This document shows positions 13,369 through 14,783 of a stretch of DNA of 14,783 nt, piece after piece. Source of the DNA: a bacterium (GTDB lineage Bacteria; UBP14; UBA6098). The notes under the pieces were generated by a model that did no database searches, was not told where the DNA came from, and saw nothing but the letters and a program-made list of their open reading frames with translations. How positions within the stretch are numbered: position 1 is the stretch's first letter; every line of letters starts with the position of its first letter. The DNA lies in NCBI GenBank assembly GCA_030642425.1, contig DAOWNU010000008.1, forward strand, positions 1 through 14,783. The letters run 5' to 3'. The position numbers were made by a program, and so were the translations under genes.

Positions 13369-13862
13369 CTTTTGTCCTCTATCGTGCTGATTATTGTTCT
13401 GTCCTCATCGGGAATTCCGGAGAGCAGCTCGTGCAAAGGCTTTCCCGACAGCGGATTTACTGCCGACGGCGCAATATCGAGCAGCGGCCTCAGAAAAAAA
13501 TCCCTCATATCCAGACCCTCGTGCGGGACTATCAATTCCCCGCTGCCGATTATCCTGTTTCCCCACAACGCAATATCGATATCTATCTCCCTCGGCCCCC
13601 ATCGAAATCTCTCCTTGCGCCCGAGTTTCAGCTCGATCTCTTTTATTTCGGAGAGCATATCCCACGGCGACAGTTCCGTGTCGAGTGCGACTGCGGCGTT
13701 GATAAAATCCGGCTGTTCGACATAGCCATAGGCCCCGGAACAGTAAAGACCACTTGCACCGAACTCCTCGCCCAACGCCTCGAGGCTCGCGCGCGCAGAG
13801 GCAAGGTAGTCCACCCTGTCTTCGATATTCGAGCCGAGCACCAGATACGCCCGCTCGATCAA
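13347..13862 (-). CDS. folK: 2-amino-4-hydroxy-6-hydroxymethyldihydropteridine pyrophosphokinase (HPPK)
   Basis: 171 aa. It transfers pyrophosphate from ATP to hydroxymethyl-dihydropterin in folate synthesis. Signatures: AYLVLGSNIEDR at the N-terminus, QPDFINAAV, IELKLGRKERFRWGPREIDIDIALWG, which is the HPPK signature with the two metal-binding aspartates, and VPHEGLDMRDFFLRPLLDIAP. The start is TTG at 13862; its codon overlaps the folB TGA in TTGA (13859-13862) and has a G-rich run, GGGGGG, five bases upstream. A later start would cut into the first strand. The C-terminus runs 22 bp into the kinase gene. Tight overlaps on both sides suggest translational coupling. Confidence 0.94.
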   Translation of the reverse strand: MIERAYLVLGSNIEDRVDYLASARASLEALGEEFGASGLYCSGAYGYVEQPDFINAAVALDTELSPWDMLSEIKEIELKLGRKERFRWGPREIDIDIALWGNRIIGSGELIVPHEGLDMRDFFLRPLLDIAPSAVNPLSGKPLHELLSGIPDEDRTIISTIEDKRWPYTTI

Positions 13863-14218
13863 ATGTCCCCCCGCGTCGTTTCAACTTCAATATAATCGAG
13901 ATGACCGGGAAAAGGAGGAGTGTTTTTTCGAACTTTGATCCTCAATCCCTCCGGCTTGAATGCTTTATAAACGACATCCGCAATGGTTTCGGCGATTGTT
14001 TCCGTGAGGTGGAAAGTGTTTTTTGTAATACAATCTCCGACCACTCTATAGACTTCTTCATAGTCTATTGTGTATTTGAGGTCGTCTGTGCGAGCCGCCG
14101 CTGCCGTATCGCAGATCATTTCGACATCCACAGTAAAAAGCTTGCCGATCTCTTTCTCGGCACGCGAAACACCGTGGTAACCGTAGAATGACATATTATG
14201 TATTCTAATTATACCCAT
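13859..14218 (-). CDS. folB: Dihydroneopterin aldolase
   Basis: 119 aa, the standard FolB length. It cleaves dihydroneopterin to hydroxymethyl-dihydropterin, the substrate of FolK. Signatures: MSFYGYHGVSRAEKEIGKLFTVDVEM (positions 9-34) with the active-site Glu21, DLKYTIDYEEVY (about 46-57), HLTETIAETIADVV, and IKVRKNTPPFPGH with the catalytic lysine. First gene of the minus-strand operon. The ATG at 14218 has only a weak ribosome site; a downstream ATG at Met9 is possible but would remove the first beta strand. A good sigma70-like promoter lies immediately upstream. Confidence 0.94.
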   Translation of the reverse strand: MGIIRIHNMSFYGYHGVSRAEKEIGKLFTVDVEMICDTAAAARTDDLKYTIDYEEVYRVVGDCITKNTFHLTETIAETIADVVYKAFKPEGLRIKVRKNTPPFPGHLDYIEVETTRGDI

Positions 14219-14229
14219 AATAATCGTAA

Positions 14230-14258
14230 AGGATAGGTTATTGCCCCTAATATGTCAA
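14230..14258 (-). promoter_or_regulatory. Sigma70-like promoter of the folB-folK-dNK-panB-panC operon
   Basis: On the minus strand TTGACA (14258-14253, perfect -35), a 17-bp spacer and TATCCT (14235-14230), 11 bp from the folB ATG. The distance to the start implies a very short leader. The -35 sits next to the T-tract of the preceding terminator. Confidence 0.6.
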
Positions 14259-14259
14259 T

Positions 14260-14295
14260 AAAAAACTATCCCCGGCATTGAGAAACACCGGGGAT
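14260..14295 (-). terminator. Rho-independent terminator of the minus-strand gene ending at 14323
   Basis: On the minus strand ATCCCCGG (14295-14288) pairs with CCGGGGAT (14275-14268) over a 12-nt loop, followed two bases later by six T (14265-14260). It lies 27 bp after the stop codon and insulates the folB promoter from upstream transcription. Confidence 0.8.
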
Positions 14296-14322
14296 ATGAA
14301 GAAAGACGGTTGTGAGCGGCTT

Positions 14323-14783
14323 TTATCCGGTGGACAATCTTCCGGTAATCACGATTTTCGTCGCGTGTTCGTACTCATCTAAAGAGCCGCTTGTGCTGAC
14401 GAGAAGACGGAAGAAAGTATGGATCGTGTTTTCACCATCCAGCGCCATCAAGGCCAGATTAGTTATTCCCTCGTGTTCGTATGCATAAGCGGCGGCGTTG
14501 AACGGCCTGAAAACTCCGGCAACTGTGTACCATGAAGGTTCGGGTCCTACCGGATAGAGAATATCATCGTCCTCCACCTCTGTGATCCCGGGCCCCGTGA
14601 GAACGTCGCTGTCACAAACTATCAAGCCTAACGTATAAGAGGAAGGCGTTGCCGAAGGAACCCATGTTAAATTTGCAGTCCAGGGAGTTGCCGGTGGGAT
14701 CGCTATATCTTCGTCGGTAATATCGAAGGCCAGATCGAGAATTGCACCGCCATTATTTTCTACTACTAACGGATCGGTTTGGC
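14323..14783 (-). CDS. Unidentified, probably secreted beta-rich protein (5' truncated, C-terminal part)
   Basis: The minus-strand frame is open from the window edge to the stop at 14323, giving at least 152 residues; the start is outside. The sequence is acidic and rich in Thr, Pro, Gly and aromatic residues, with alternating hydrophobic stretches (GGAILDLAFDI, WTANLTWVP, YTLGLIVCDSD, WYTVAGVFRPF, TNLALMALDG, TKIVITGRL), which suggests a beta-sandwich or surface protein. I see no catalytic motif, and unlike the two secreted proteins at the other end of the window it has no YPNPFN-type sorting domain at its C-terminus. A strong terminator follows. It may be a structural or capsid-like surface protein, but there is no basis for a specific function. 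Confidence 0.65.
   Translation of the reverse strand, partial: QTDPLVVENNGGAILDLAFDITDEDIAIPPATPWTANLTWVPSATPSSYTLGLIVCDSDVLTGPGITEVEDDDILYPVGPEPSWYTVAGVFRPFNAAAYAYEHEGITNLALMALDGENTIHTFFRLLVSTSGSLDEYEHATKIVITGRLSTG

Noticed and set aside
1..14783. tRNA, rRNA or riboswitch
   Set aside because: I saw no cloverleaf, rRNA core or known riboswitch motif in the intergenic regions on either strand; a covariance-model scan would be needed to be certain.

Overview
The window looks like a piece of chromosome from a Gram-negative bacterium of one of the poorly cultured lineages that use type IX secretion, in the wider Fibrobacteres-Chlorobi-Bacteroidetes area or a nearby candidate phylum. The evidence is two secreted proteins ending in a T9SS type A (Por) sorting domain with a YPNPFN motif, together with an ordinary set of bacterial cofactor genes and intergenic DNA packed with short palindromic repeats. 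I cannot place the organism more precisely from sequence alone.

Layout. 1-2469 (+): the 3' end of a secreted M1-type zinc aminopeptidase gene, then a secreted protein of unknown function; both have T9SS sorting domains, and both carry palindromic repeats inside the sorting-domain coding sequence. 2470-3300: repeat-filled gap with REP-like palindromes, a 21-bp-period tandem array and a relic of a third sorting-domain gene. 3301-4026 (+): uncharacterised P-loop NTPase. 4027-4375: fold-back repeat region. 4376-6616 (+): adenosine-specific kinase plus an NCS2-type nucleobase permease with a C-terminal extension, a likely purine salvage pair. 6617-6944: repeats. 6945-8189 (+): membrane protein fused to a Schlafen AlbA_2 domain. 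8190-8778: a second, degenerate 21-bp-period array with repeats. 8779-11068 (+): tight operon mazG - yggS-like - DUF2520 oxidoreductase. 11065-14218 (-): tightly packed operon folB - folK - deoxynucleoside kinase - panB - panC, with a good sigma70-like promoter at its head. 14323-14783 (-): the 3' end of an unidentified gene with its own intrinsic terminator.

How the genes work together. The minus-strand operon joins folate synthesis (FolB, FolK) to pantothenate synthesis (PanB, PanC). PanB uses methylene-tetrahydrofolate, so the pairing is biochemically sensible. No panE is present, but the DUF2520/Rossmann protein ends against panC, with the two stop codons sharing TTAA, and is a good candidate for the missing ketopantoate reductase.

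The most unusual material is the repeat DNA. One family (A) has the architecture of REP elements: a GTAG foot next to a hairpin whose stem sequence changes from copy to copy while staying self-complementary. A second family (B) has a constant core and variable outer arms. Both families have landed in the same loop of the T9SS sorting domain in two neighbouring genes without breaking the frame. Two 21-bp-period arrays with no indels, and a permease lacking both canonical substrate-binding glutamates, are the other points worth following up.
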